A DNA stretch of 64,000 nt from Bryoerythrophyllum caledonicum. Lineage: Eukaryota; Streptophyta; Bryopsida; Pottiales; Pottiaceae. The notes beneath the pieces were generated by a model. It ran no database searches. It was not told the DNA's origin and saw nothing but the letters and a program-made list of their open reading frames with translations. Both the position numbers and the translations under genes were made by a program. The stretch lies in contig OZ020516.1 in NCBI GenBank assembly GCA_963971425.1, forward strand, positions 1,054,001 to 1,118,000, read 5' to 3'. This document shows positions 47,301 through 57,781 of this stretch, in pieces; the stretch's first letter is position 1; each line of letters begins with the position of its first letter.

Positions 47301-50300
47301 AATTCGCTCTGTATCTGTACAGTCATATGTATAGATAAGAAATCGTCATTGTCTGCTCATGGGTTGCAAGTTAGCTCGACTCGAGCTAACTTGCAGTATT
47401 TGGACCCTACTCGACATGTTAATATTCCTGCTTTATTGTATACTCAAACGACCCTTTTATGTTCTGCGCAGCCATTTCTTAACGCGGTTCGTGAGCGCTT
47501 CGCAATGATTGACGTTGCGAAGAGCCAGGCGGCGCTCAAGAAAGCCGGGAAGGCGAAGGAGCTTTCAATTACGAACGAGGTGAAGATCATCACCGCGACA
47601 GATGAAACCTTCGAGCTCTGGTCCGATGTCATCTCTTCTGCGGCGCATGGCGACCTCATCAACGTCGATTCAACTTCGACGCCCTTGGCAAAGTTCAAGG
47701 ACGCGAAGTCTTGGGTTCCTGAGAAGGATGAGGTTCTGACGCACGAGTTCTTCAAGTTTCTCGGCAACATGACCGAAGCCGATCACGCAAAAATGTGCAA
47801 GCACATTCTCAATCGATCAGGGCCATCTCGGAAACTGCCCTACCCTAAGGTGGTCATCAAGCTGCCAAATTCTGCGCTGGAGGATTGCTATATAACCCGG
47901 GACTGGGTGGATCGGAGGAAGAGGAAGGAGGTCGCTCGGATGGAGCTTCAACTGATCAGGCCGGAGCTGGCCTTCTTCAACAGCACAGGAGCGTACAGAC
48001 GTTCAAACTGGCGGACGTTCAAAAAGAACTACAACGTCAGCAAGGCCTCCAAGCGTGCCCTCTCGGATTGGGGTCCACCGGATTCGTACTACGCCAACTC
48101 AAGGCAGACGCAGTTTCGCAACTGCAAATGTGAAGATCTCTCTCCGTACGCGAAGGAGTTCTTTAGAGTCTTCATCGATGTGCGGTCGCGGTTCGTTTCA
48201 CCAGTGGGAGCCCTGCACTTCCGTTCTTACAAGGCGGCAACGAATTCGCTCGGGACGTGGCCTTCGGATTCGTGGCGCAACTTGGCCTGCAATGTGAAGC
48301 TCGGCATCATCGACTTCCGGAACATCCCTGGGTTCTCTGGGACGTCATCGTCGTCGTTGGAAAGGCCCTTCTTCGACGAGTTCATGACGATGTTCGCATC
48401 GAAAGGGCAGCCTCCCCTCACCGATCTTCTAGCCTGGCTCTTCATTTGCGGCAACGAGCAGTCACACCTTCAAGTGACAGCGTTTGCTGAGGGCCCGTCG
48501 TTGTGCCATGCATACGATGTACTGCAGTCGAAGTATCTTCCCTCCGAGAACGAGCGCCTCGAAGGATTCGCGCCGAAGACCAACAACGCTCTAGACCCGG
48601 TTCGGCTCCTCTTTCTCTTCAAGAAGGAGCTTACGGTGATCCCGGCCGTAAAGAAGATCTACGCAGCTCCAGAGCATGTGTTGTACACGAAGCTGCGCAA
48701 GTACAACGAGTTGGCGTACTCCATGAATTTGAACGAGCTGAGGATGGAGTTCTTCATCAAGGTCCTGGAGCTGTTCTGCAAGAGGGGGAAGTCTGTTGTC
48801 CAGCTGTTTGGCAGGACGAAATTACTGACAGCGAGTGTGGTAAGCATCCCTGCAGTTTAGCTCGACTCAAGCTAAACTGTTTATTCCCTTTCTGACCTCT
48901 TAGTTTCAAAGAGGTCTTGCCTATGCTCATTTCGTGTCACTTTAGCTCGACTCGAGCTAAAGTATCGGCTTTTACTTGTACGATTTTATGGATGTCATTT
49001 ACTTCGTTCGTATGATTTGAAGTTATAATAGCTGAGTTTTCGTACCACCAATTGTTTGCAGTGAGTTTAGCTCGACTCGACCTAAATTGAATCTTGTTCA
49101 ATCCATTGGTGTGCAGATGCTGGACCTGGAGGCATTCTGCATTTCTCACGACACCGATGAGCAGGATCTCGACGACGCCTTTGAGGTCGCCTTGACGCTG
49201 GATCGGGCCGATTTCGATATTTCTGCGTATCACGTCAACTCGAAGATCTTCCCCGAGCTTGCAGATGCCGTTGGAAAGAGGAAGGGGAAAGCCATTGTTG
49301 ACCTCGGCGATGAGGAGGAAGATGCGGAGCCGAGCGTTGTGGTTGCGTGCCCGATCTCAAGCACCGTCACTCCGGATAATGAGTCCCAGGACGACTTCGT
49401 TGACGCTACTCCGCCTGAGTTTCAGAGTGCCTCTCAATCTGAAGCAGGAGACACAATCGCATCCTCGCGACACCGACTCGACTTCCCGGAGTTGGATTCG
49501 TTGAAGATTTCCGACAGGCCTCATTCAGCTCCCACCTTGGGCGCTTCAACTGCTCGCCCAGCGGCTAAGAAGAGGAAGGTTGCTAGCGCGAGCACGCGCT
49601 CTCCGTTGGCTATCGCGAGCAGCGCTCAGGATGACAGCAGGTTGATCTCCCTTGAGAAGAAGCTCGAAGAGGAGGCCACCCGGATGAGGTTGATGGAGCA
49701 GCGGCTTGCGGAGCGCGACGAGGAGCTCAGGGATCTGCAGCGGAGGCGTGACGATGAAATGAAGAGAGACCAAGATCAGAGGCATGCCGAGATGATGCTC
49801 ATGATGTAGAGATTCATGTCGGCTAATTTGCCTACTACCGCCACAGCACCGCCCATAGTTATTGCTGCAATCCCCCAGCCTCCCGCATCACCGGACGGCG
49901 GGTCTGCGAGTCCGTCTCGCAATTTGCAGCGACCATATCTGTCGGGTACCTCCCCCGTCTCCACTGGGGCTCAATTGCTTCCTGTTCTCCCTTCCGCGTC
50001 GACCCGCCCCTCTTCCCCTCCGAAGTCGCCCGATCAGGACGAATCTATCGCAGATGTCCCCAGGTCATCGTCAGGTTAGTGTAACGTAGTTGCGAGTGTA
50101 TAGAGGCAGAACATTTTGTAAATGTCCAATTTTGTACTCCAGTATTTTTTTTGTTAATATTACAGTGCACGGCGAGCACTTCAGCTCGACTCAAGCTAAA
50201 CTGCTTGACATCTAACCACTGTGACTTGTATCCGTGTGCTCTGTGCGCATCCGCTGATAGGGTGAAGTTGTTGAATTTTTCCAGATCTAAGTTTCGGTGA

Positions 50301-51450
50301 TGACGCGATTGCTCAACCAATCATAGAAGAGGTCGTCCAAACTGCAGTCCCAGTCATAGAAGAGGTCGTCCAAGTTTCAACCGTGCTCGTAGACGAGATC
50401 AATCATGATTTTGAGCCACCTCTTCTTGTCCCAGAACCGTGCCCCCAAATGGATGTCGGGCACTCCGGGCCCCTTGACAACATGTAGGGTTTGTTGGGAT
50501 CGATGGGTGCCCGAGACGAAATGCTGCAGGACGATGAAGTTCTCGAGGTATTCTTCTAACTCTTTTCGAACTCCACTCATTCCTCCATCACTCCTCCCCC
50601 CATTTATCTCTTTCGTTCTACGTATTGTTGATTCGTCGTTGTTAATGAATCTGTAGTAATATTGGTCGTTCTCGTGGCGTTTCCGAACCAGGTCGGCGAG
50701 GCATCAATAAGTGATGCCAATAATCTAGAAGAAATACCTAGAGTCCAATCAGATATCGAGGGGAGGTGGTTGAACATTATGCTGGACCTCAATGGGATTC
50801 TATGCACGTGTGAGCTGTCGTGGCAGGCCAGAGGATCCAGGGACTCTATCCCGTCCATTCACTCAGCTTTGCTGCCGGCCGAAGTAGGCCCTAAACTAGT
50901 TCGAGTGCGCCCTGGTTGTGCTGAATTCCTTACGAAGTTGTCTAAGATTGCCACCATCACGATCTGGAGTTCGATGATGGAATCTACAACGCGTCAGATA
51001 TATAATTATCTTTTTCAGCATAGTTCTTCGTACCCTCTCAGGATCTTTGGTCAGGAGAGTTGCGATAGGGTTTCCGAGCGTAGAGTCGCTAGCAGAACAT
51101 TCTACATGAAGGAATCTGGCACTCAAAAGGACATCTTCTTGAAGACCTTATCGAGCCATCTCTTCAATAGGTTGGGTCGTGAGTATACTCCGGCAAATAC
51201 GCTTGTCATTGACGACAGCCCGATTAAGCACATGCTCAATTTGCCAGAGAACGTCCTTCTTCTTCCATCATGGTCGCACAAACATGTTGGCGCGAGAGAC
51301 GACTCTGTATTGTTGGAGGAATTGCTGCCATATCTCTCTGACCTTCATCAGTTTCCGGGTGGTCTAGCGCAGTATCGGGCCGAACATCCCTCTGGCCGGG
51401 AGATGTTTTATAATGATCAGAAGACGTGTGGTCAGTCTGCGAGTATCTGA
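44398..51450 (+). CDS. Multi-exon gene, 1601 codons, NGQH motif and C-terminal NIF/FCP1-like domain
   Basis: Inferred exons: 44351-44408 (ATG 44398), 45800-47246, 47472-48839, 49117-50074, 50285-50547, 50692-51450; every junction is GT-AG and the coding length is an exact multiple of three. Product: acidic N-terminus; Lys/Ser-rich linker; 'FYIINGQHNVAA' near residue 378, resembling the DGQHR/ParB-like motif; a large unrecognised middle; an AAKKRKVA nuclear signal near 1091; a coiled coil about 1120-1175; and a HAD phosphatase NIF domain about 1375-1590 with DLNGIL (D1381; the second Asp is Asn) and VIDDSP (near 1523). Four in-frame TAGs (45981, 47088, 49807, 50485; codons 65, 434, 1173, 1329), no TAA or TGA before the terminal TGA. 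It is either a lightly decayed gene or UAG is read through. Function unknown. Confidence 0.68.
44517..44905. repeat. Palindrome array in intron 2, arranged as a large foldback
   Basis: Copies with arms CACTTTAGCTCGA/TCGAGCTAAAGTG at about 44514-44541, 44567-44595, 44619-44646, 44671-44699, 44724-44750, 44828-44854 and 44882-44908. Spacers on the left read CCTTTTCTGTGCAC(C/A)TTTGGCC. On the right the same spacer is inverted (TGTGCCAAATGTGCACAGAAAAG), so 44680-44755 and 44785-44855 form an inverted repeat. Confidence 0.9.
45136..45290. repeat. Imperfect long hairpin, copy 1
   Basis: Related to the hairpin at 45466-45621, with the shared core GTGCAAGAGCTTCAGT and GAACTGAAGCTCT. Outer arms (CATGTCCACTTCTCG versus GAAGTAGCCATG) pair imperfectly. 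Lies in intron 2 of the large gene. Confidence 0.75.
45379..45407. repeat. Palindrome copy, intron 2
   Basis: GCACTTTAGCTCGA, central G, TCGAGCTAAAG; the right outer end has drifted to ATG. Confidence 0.85.
45466..45621. repeat. Long hairpin with perfect 28-base arms, copy 2
   Basis: 45466-45493 is the exact reverse complement of 45594-45621 (arm begins CTCACGTCTACTTTCCGTTC). Inner segments also pair: AGAGCTTCAGT with ACTGAAGCTCT, and GAACCTC with GAGGTTC. The whole forms a foldback of about 156 bases, of a size compatible with a plant microRNA precursor or a foldback MITE. Confidence 0.9.
45701..45729. repeat. Palindrome copy, intron 2
   Basis: ACACTTTAGCTCGA, central G, TCGAGCTAATGTGT; one mismatch between the arms. 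Lies 70 bases before the exon at 45800. Confidence 0.85.
47270..47300. repeat. Perfect 31-base palindrome, intron 3
   Basis: Arms TGCACTTTAGCTCGA and TCGAGCTAAAGTGCA around one central C; all 15 pairs match. Confidence 0.95.
47366..47396. repeat. Perfect 31-base palindrome, intron 3, variant arms
   Basis: Arms TGCAAGTTAGCTCGA and TCGAGCTAACTTGCA. Relative to 47270-47300 the left arm has changed CTT to AGT and the right arm carries the complementary change, so pairing is kept. Confidence 0.95.
48851..48964. repeat. Two palindrome copies, intron 4
   Basis: 48851-48880 (TGCAGTTTAGCTCGA / CAAGCTAAACTGT) and 48938-48964 (CACTTTAGCTCGA / TCGAGCTAAAGTA). They use the CAG and CAC arm types respectively, each matched on its own right arm. 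Confidence 0.9.
49063..49090. repeat. Degenerate palindrome copy, intron 4
   Basis: GAGTTTAGCTCGA / TCGACCTAAATTGA, about 27 bases before the exon at 49117. Confidence 0.75.
50176..50204. repeat. Degenerate palindrome copy, intron 5
   Basis: GCACTTCAGCTCGA / CAAGCTAAACTGC. The next intron (50548-50691) is the only intron of the gene without a recognisable copy. Confidence 0.8.
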
Positions 51451-51514
51451 AACGCAATCCAAGCGTTTCAAAATCTCCGCTCTAAATGCCATTGGGAACG
51501 TTTAGATGCCTTTT

Positions 51515-51543
51515 ACACTTTAGGTCGCATAGAGCTAAATTGT
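51515..51543. repeat. Degenerate palindrome copy downstream of the large gene
   Basis: ACACTTTAGGTCG / AGAGCTAAATTGT, 65 bases after the TGA at 51450. Confidence 0.6.
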
Positions 51544-51754
51544 ATCGATTGACTGCAGCTCGATGTTGTAAATTTTGTTGGACCATTTCTTGTGTATATT
51601 TTTTTTATAAATGAGACTGAGATGTTTCACCGCTTTGTTTGTTGTGGGAATTGGATATCTACTGCTGATGGAATGTCGTGCTATTTTGAATGATTGGAAT
51701 TTTCATCTATTGTTCTAAGGTATGTGAGTGTCGTTGTGGTTGAAATTTCTACAG

Positions 51755-52555
51755 GACTGTGACTGTCGGGCGTCCGTGGATTCCTTGCTAGGGCCAGAGG
51801 AGTTCGTCCTTTCTCTTCGGAGTAAAGGGCTTTTGTTGCACTCTGCTGCAAGTGCGCAATCAACCATGGATTATTCGACCATGGCAGTGGACGACGGAGT
51901 TGTTGAAAGCCCTATTGCGCGGGAGCCAATTCATGATAGAAACAACTCGCCTTTGCCGCAGTGGCCTCGTTTAGTTCCTGGGTCCCCGCCTTTAAATCCG
52001 GATAATTGTACTCCAGGAAAGCGTATTCTCTACGACGGTATAAGGGATGGTACTTCCCAACGCTTGCTTGCGGTGCGTGTTATGATGACCTCCAATTTAT
52101 TGCACTATTGCGATGTTTTGTCCTAGACAATTTTGGTTTGTTGTTGAGCTACATTGCACTAATGTAGTTTTGGTTCATTTGAGCTTGTTTTTTTGTTGGG
52201 GGTTAAATGTGCTCTGTGGATCTTTCCTTCTGCATTTTAGCTCCATCCGACCTAATGTGCGCTAGGATGGATCTCAATGATTAAATTTTCATGTGTGTTG
52301 TGTAGCAGTATTCGACCTAAAGTGAATTTCTTTGGATTGTGTGTGGCGCCTATTGTGCAGGAACCATTCGGTAAATGTCTTCGTCCCCGAACTTTGTCAG
52401 GAGATACTGCTAGAGGCAAATGCTCTCCTTCCCCCACCCGCCGGCACTCGCTGCCCAAATCAAACAGTGACGAGGTGCGTAGGCGGGGTTTGCAGCGTCT
52501 TCTAGAGAGTCCATTAATGCAAGAGAATGGCGCAACATGGACAAGACAACGTTAG
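51755..52555 (+). CDS. Two further exons, continuation or separate small gene
   Basis: Acceptor TTTCTACAG precedes 51755. Exon 51755-52072 ends at a GTGCGT donor; the acceptor ATTGTGCAG leads to exon 52361-52555. Both exons are in phase 0 and join without a stop, ending TAG at 52553-52555. The product is Ser/Pro-rich with a basic C-terminal segment ('SPTRRHSLPKSNSDEVRRRG'). No in-phase junction from the preceding exon was found, so I cannot tell whether these are 3' exons of the large gene or a separate unit. Confidence 0.45.
52232..52260. repeat. Degenerate palindrome copy in the intron at 52073-52360
   Basis: GCATTTTAGCTCC / CGACCTAATGTGC, with a half copy near 52308-52322. Confidence 0.6.
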
Positions 52556-53509
52556 AGGGCTTTTTTGAAGACGTGTATAGAAGCTTATGGTGGAACTCCG
52601 TAGACCATTTGATTTGTGATAGGACGATTGTGTTTTGCCTCGGGGTGAATGAGTGTTGTTTGTGATTTTTTTCATGAAGTTTTAAATAAAGCTTGGAATA
52701 ATGGTACATGCTTCTTTTAGCGTTACCATTTTTTGGGACATTCGGCTAATTTGGTCCATCCATGTAATGAAATATAGTATTCTTGGTGCATTGTTGATAT
52801 GCTTTGCACCTACAATTGTCTATATATATTGATATTTTAAAGATCATATATCTTCAAAATCATGGAAATCTCCCATTATAACGAATATGGTGTTATAGGC
52901 GGTTTTTAAGAAGAAAACTTGTTAATTCTATAAATGAATAGACCTATAACCGTGCTGAAGGTTCAAGATACTATAAGTAAGGAAGGTGTATTATTGACAG
53001 TACATGTAGTACATGAAACCAAGGAGTTGTTTTTCTTAGAGGAAGTGACCTATAACCGTTAAATCTAATATCTCCAATGAAGGAAAAATAGAATCTCCTT
53101 GGGTCAAGAGGTAAAGGCAAGAATAGCTACAAAGAGGAATAGTAGGCGAGGGGAGGAGGTTGCCAGAAATGGGGAGGAGGTTGCCAGAAATTAGGAGAAG
53201 GTTAGGGTTTACGGATACTTGGCAAGAGAGAGAAGTGGGGAATTTAAGACCAAGATTTAATGATTTAGGGTTAAGGATTAGTGAGTGGGAGAGTTTGTAA
53301 AATTTTGCTATAAAAGATTGTAGGTTTTGTACAAATTTACATAGTTTGAAGAGAGTAGAAAAGAGGAGCAATGGCAGTGTGTGAGTTTAGATTCCTTTCA
53401 TCAAATTGCAAATTTGGTCTAATTTTTTATTGAGAGGCACCTTGTCTTCCTCTTTTCCCTCAAATATAGAGCATGTGATGGACAACAACATGTACGGACT
53501 GTGGAGGTG
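52556..53509. other. AT-rich intergenic, no gene recognised
   Basis: A short direct duplication (GGGGAGGAGGTTGCCAGAAA) occurs near 53150-53190. No convincing frame. Confidence 0.5.
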
Positions 53510-53514
53510 GCCCT

Positions 53515-56500
53515 TGTGGGAAAATGTCCCCACATACTTCCGGAACTTAATACAATCCCGGAAGAAAATAAGGAAAAAAATTAGAAAAATTAGTTAGTTA
53601 GTTGACTAAAAGAGCATAAGTAGTTCATGAAATGGAATAAGATTTTAGTGCTGCGCCGGAATCCCTAATGAAGATAGTTACGGCACCCTTCCCGGAAGTT
53701 GCAAACCGGAGGGCGGTTACAGCCGGAAACGGAAATGCCATCATGACGCATAACTGTTTTCCGTACGAGCGCGTTAGATACAAAACGCGACTGGCAGCCC
53801 TGTGCACCAATCTTTTAGGGTTTCCAGCAGGCTCATTCTCTTTTCCCTTCTCGCATTCTCCTAGGGTTTTGAATCCGGTCTTGGTGCAGGACGGAAGAGC
53901 CAATTTAGTTTAGCAAGAGGGACTTGGTGAGGACAGTGCGTGCAGGTTCTCTTGACAACATTGCGAGGTGCAAGTTCACGGAGAGGTGGGCACGGATGGC
54001 GGGCAAGAAGGGCAAGGCTCCGGCTACCGAAACATTGGTGCTGCAGAAGGTAACTCCGGAGATTCCGAAGCCGGTCAAGACCTGTCGGGTTTTAGAGAGC
54101 TACCTCGAAATCATGGGTTGTGAAGGTCTTCTAGCGACACCGTGGGCCTACCAGAGCGACACAATGATGACGGAGCTCCTGGGAGAGCCACCAAGCCAAT
54201 ACGCACAGAAGATTAGGGCGCATCCGGAGGTCTGGACCACGACGCTCTGGAGAGATACCTACGAGTTCCGGGCAGGAACAATCAAGGTGGCGGAACGGGA
54301 CGACGCCATCCTGAAGGGCGAATTCCGCACGAAGGCTAACCCTAAGGACGGGTATGTCCTCAGCGATCTCACCGATCCGGATGCCAGGTTAGTAATGGCA
54401 TTCGTCAATCCTATTTTCCACCCCGAGAAACCGAAACGGATAGTGGCCAAGCTAGCAACCCTAATCTTAGGCTCGATGAGAGGGAAGCTGTCTGTCGACT
54501 GGGCGGCCATCATGGACGAGCAGATTGACCGGATGGTGAAGAACCTGCCGAAAGCCCGGAAAACCCCATCCCCACTCTCCACCTACCTGGCTCACATGTA
54601 TGCCAAGCAGAAGATGTTGAGTCCGGACGAGCAGGCCGAGTACGACAGCTTGCTCACCATCTAGTCATACGGAGGGATGGAAACAGATGAGGAACTGGAT
54701 GAATCGACGGACTCTGATACGGAGAAGTCGTCATCCCCCCTTATACTTCGAAGACCGAACCGGAAGCGTAGTCGTTCGGTGCAGAGGACTCCGGAGACCC
54801 CGGGAGAATGCCGGCCGTTGTCAACAATCCCGGCGCAGAGCCCACCCATAGCACCACCAACCACAGCACAGCCTGCCGCACCGGAACCGGCCCCAGAAGA
54901 CGAACGATTCGCGACCGGATCAGAGCCGGGACCGACATTTGTCCCAAGCATCATTGGCGACATTCCCGTGGATGTCCACGAGCTGTGCAGACATATTGTC
55001 TGGAGGACCAGGATCCAGGAGGCCGGGAGAGGCATGCCATGATAATGGCCATCTTAGAGGCAGTCGGACTGGAGGACACCACTCACCTCATCGCCCAGCT
55101 CAGAGAGATGAAGGAGAAGCACGATTCCGTCACAAGACTGGAGCAGGAAAACGCCACCATAACCAAGGTTAACACCCGGCTCTAGAGTCAGGTCCGGCAG
55201 GCGGAAGCCGCACGAGATGCAACACAGCATGCCCGAGTGGTGGCAGAAACGAAGGTCCGGGCGGCGTCACAGTCACTGATCGATATTCGCACGGCACTGA
55301 ATTTTCCGGTGGATACGGTTAACCGGGCATTACTCTACACGGCGAGCTTGGAGAAGAACGAGAAGCTCAGCAGGGGGCAGGTTATCCGATTCTTGGTAGA
55401 TCACAGCCGGAAAATGGAGGCCACTTGGTCCAAGATGCAGGAGCTAGCGAGGGAGCTCGTCGCGGCCACCTCAACAGTACCAGGAGCTCCACCTCCAGTT
55501 CCGGCACCTCCTGCTTCAGATGCTGCGGGACCATCCGGAACCCAGGCAGATCCGTCTGGAAACACTGCTGGCCCGTCCGGATCCCCATCCGGTCCGGCAG
55601 CTGTTTCTCCTTCTCAACCTCCGGCCGGCCCTTCACCCAGACCTGCATCTGGAACAGCAAAGTCACTCACCGGACAATTCAATGACCTCGTGGGAACGCC
55701 GGACTTCAGCTCTCCTATGAGTTGGAATGGGATGGCCTTCCCAAGCACGGAGAGTATGCAGAAGTGGGAACAGGTGCCAGGAAGTCAGGTAGTACCACCC
55801 TTGCCTTTCCGAATTCCCTCTGAGTCTCCCTCTCCGGGGCCACCAGTGACGGATCCTTTGCCCGGAAGCTCGGCAGCGACACCCATGGTGGTCAGCCCCA
55901 GCGGTAGCTTCCGGGACCTTCCGGACATTGAAGACCGGGCTGATGCACCATCCGGCCAGGCGGTTGCAACAGGGGACCCAGATGCACCATCCGGACCAGG
56001 TATGCCGACGCCGACCACCTCACCGGAACCACCAGCAGCCATTCCGGCGCAAACCGAGGCCGGCGTCTCTCCATCAGAAGTTACCCCTTCACCGTAGCAG
56101 TCGGAGGCGGAACCAAGTAACCCCGTAGAATAGAATCTTTAGTTCTAAAGGTCTGATATGCGATTAACGATGGGACTCAAGCTTGCACCCGGCTATCATG
56201 CGATAAGACTAAAGACAGTTTTCCTTTTAGTTTTTGAATTAGATCCGTAGAAACCGGATCTCAGATCCGAAACTTTCGGATCTAGGTTTGAATTCCGGAT
56301 TTCTAGGGATAATATCCCTTTCACTTTTAGGATAGGATTTCCCAGATTTTTAGCTTCTTAGTTCCGATTTTAGATCAGCAGTAGCGGGCTCTTAACGCAA
56401 GAGTTGTGGCCGGCTGAGGGCCTTTTTTTCTTTTCCTCAGGAATGATATTTGCTGTTAGTATATTTTCTTGCATTGAAATTATGGTGGCATGTATCATTT

Positions 56501-57360
56501 TGTGAATGAAGGATAGGGCCCATTGTGGTTGATGATTAGTGGAATAGTTGGGGAAGCTGAAGTGGTTCACAGATAAGCATCTAGTCTAACCGGTTGGGAC
56601 TTGCTGTGGGAGAGCGCCCGGAACAGCTAAAGGAGAGGTTAGGTAGAGTCTAACGATCCTTGGTGACCGGAAGAAGCCTGGAGGGGGAGGGAGGGTACTT
56701 TAGGCGGTGGCTTGGTAGCTCCTAGGGCACGGAGATTCCGTGTGAACCCGGATTCTGGTGGTGACCGGAATTTCCCCTTACGATAGATGGAAAAGCCTGT
56801 GGTGTATGTCTAGAAGGAAGTCCAAATGTAGATCTACCCTTCACACCTCACCGAACCACTAATTATTTCCCAGAATGTCGTTGTAGTCCGGGTGAGCCTC
56901 TATGTGACCGTATCCGGAAGGCCTTCCGGATAATGTGAGAGAGTGCATCCGGAAACAACAAACCAACGACCAATTAGCAGCCTAGGGAGAGTGGGTGCCT
57001 AGCCACTTAAAGTCACAAGGCAGTGGGGAATCCGGCCACTTACACAAAATAGGATCAGTGGTACCTGGCCACTCGTTTAAAAACTCCGGAAGACAAACTC
57101 CAACTGACCCTCCGGAAGTTGGCAGGACCCGGAAAATAGTAGGAAACTACATTGGACGTCCGGAAGGATCCGGATAAAAAGGTCAGGCGTAAAATAGGAA
57201 TACTAACTGGCGTGTGGTAGAGGGATAGCAGGTAGCTTACTTAGCATTCCAAGAAGAAACAATAGATCTCTGTGGGAACGAATTTAGAGCGACCATGCCG
57301 GACACATTTAGCTTCAACTAATTGCTATCCGGAGGACTACTTACTCTACAAACTGCAACA
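53515..57360 (+). mobile_element. A-family solo LTR with broken ORF, target duplication GCCCT
   Basis: Starts TGTGGGAAAATG and ends CTACAAACTGCAACA. GCCCT at 53510-53514 and 57361-57365 is an exact 5-base duplication. Length 3846 bp. Carries the LTR-resident frame, the conserved block near 56159 and the dyad at 56913-56930. Confidence 0.93.
53996..56097 (+). pseudogene. LTR-resident ORF, third copy, broken
   Basis: The ATG at 53996 (MAGKKGK) opens a domain matching the 9069 copy ('EIMGCEGLL', 'PKDGYVLSDLTDPDARLVMAF', 'NPIFHPEKPKR'). A TAG at 54662-54664 replaces the Gln of the intact copy. The same frame runs on to about 55000, where a frameshift moves it to the frame ending at 56097. A second TAG lies at 55183-55185. 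Coiled-coil and Pro/Ser-rich tail are kept. Possible weak TATA variant near 53775. Confidence 0.85.
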
Positions 57361-57365
57361 GCCCT

Positions 57366-57781
57366 TTAAGTCTCACCTCCTCTTTATAGATTTAAAAGGC
57401 CGCAGACTGCAATACAAAGCCAAAATATATTTGTAATATCTATGCACCGTAGTATTTAAGGAGCAAAATCTGTAGAACTCGTTTAATCTCATTCCAGTTG
57501 AAACTAGGAGCGTGAATGAAGACGTCTACCTCAGAATCAAATCTACACACTACATTGAAGATGTAATAAAGGTGCTTACAATATGTCCAAGCACCGCGTT
57601 TGCCGAGTGACTTTGCTGACATCTCCTTAAAGGATTCGCAATTGTAGCTTGGAAACTGGCCAATCGTCAACAAGTATCTGGAAACCTTGGAAATGCTCGA
57701 AGACTCGAGGGTGACAATGGCACCTAGAGCTGGAGGTGGGACCATTAGAATACCACAAATCTTCCCAACCACCGAGAGCGC
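57366..57781. other. Probable 3' flank of the MULE gene, no gene recognised
   Basis: Downstream of the minus-strand transposase stop. No long terminal inverted repeat could be matched by eye with the region right of 61305. Confidence 0.4.
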
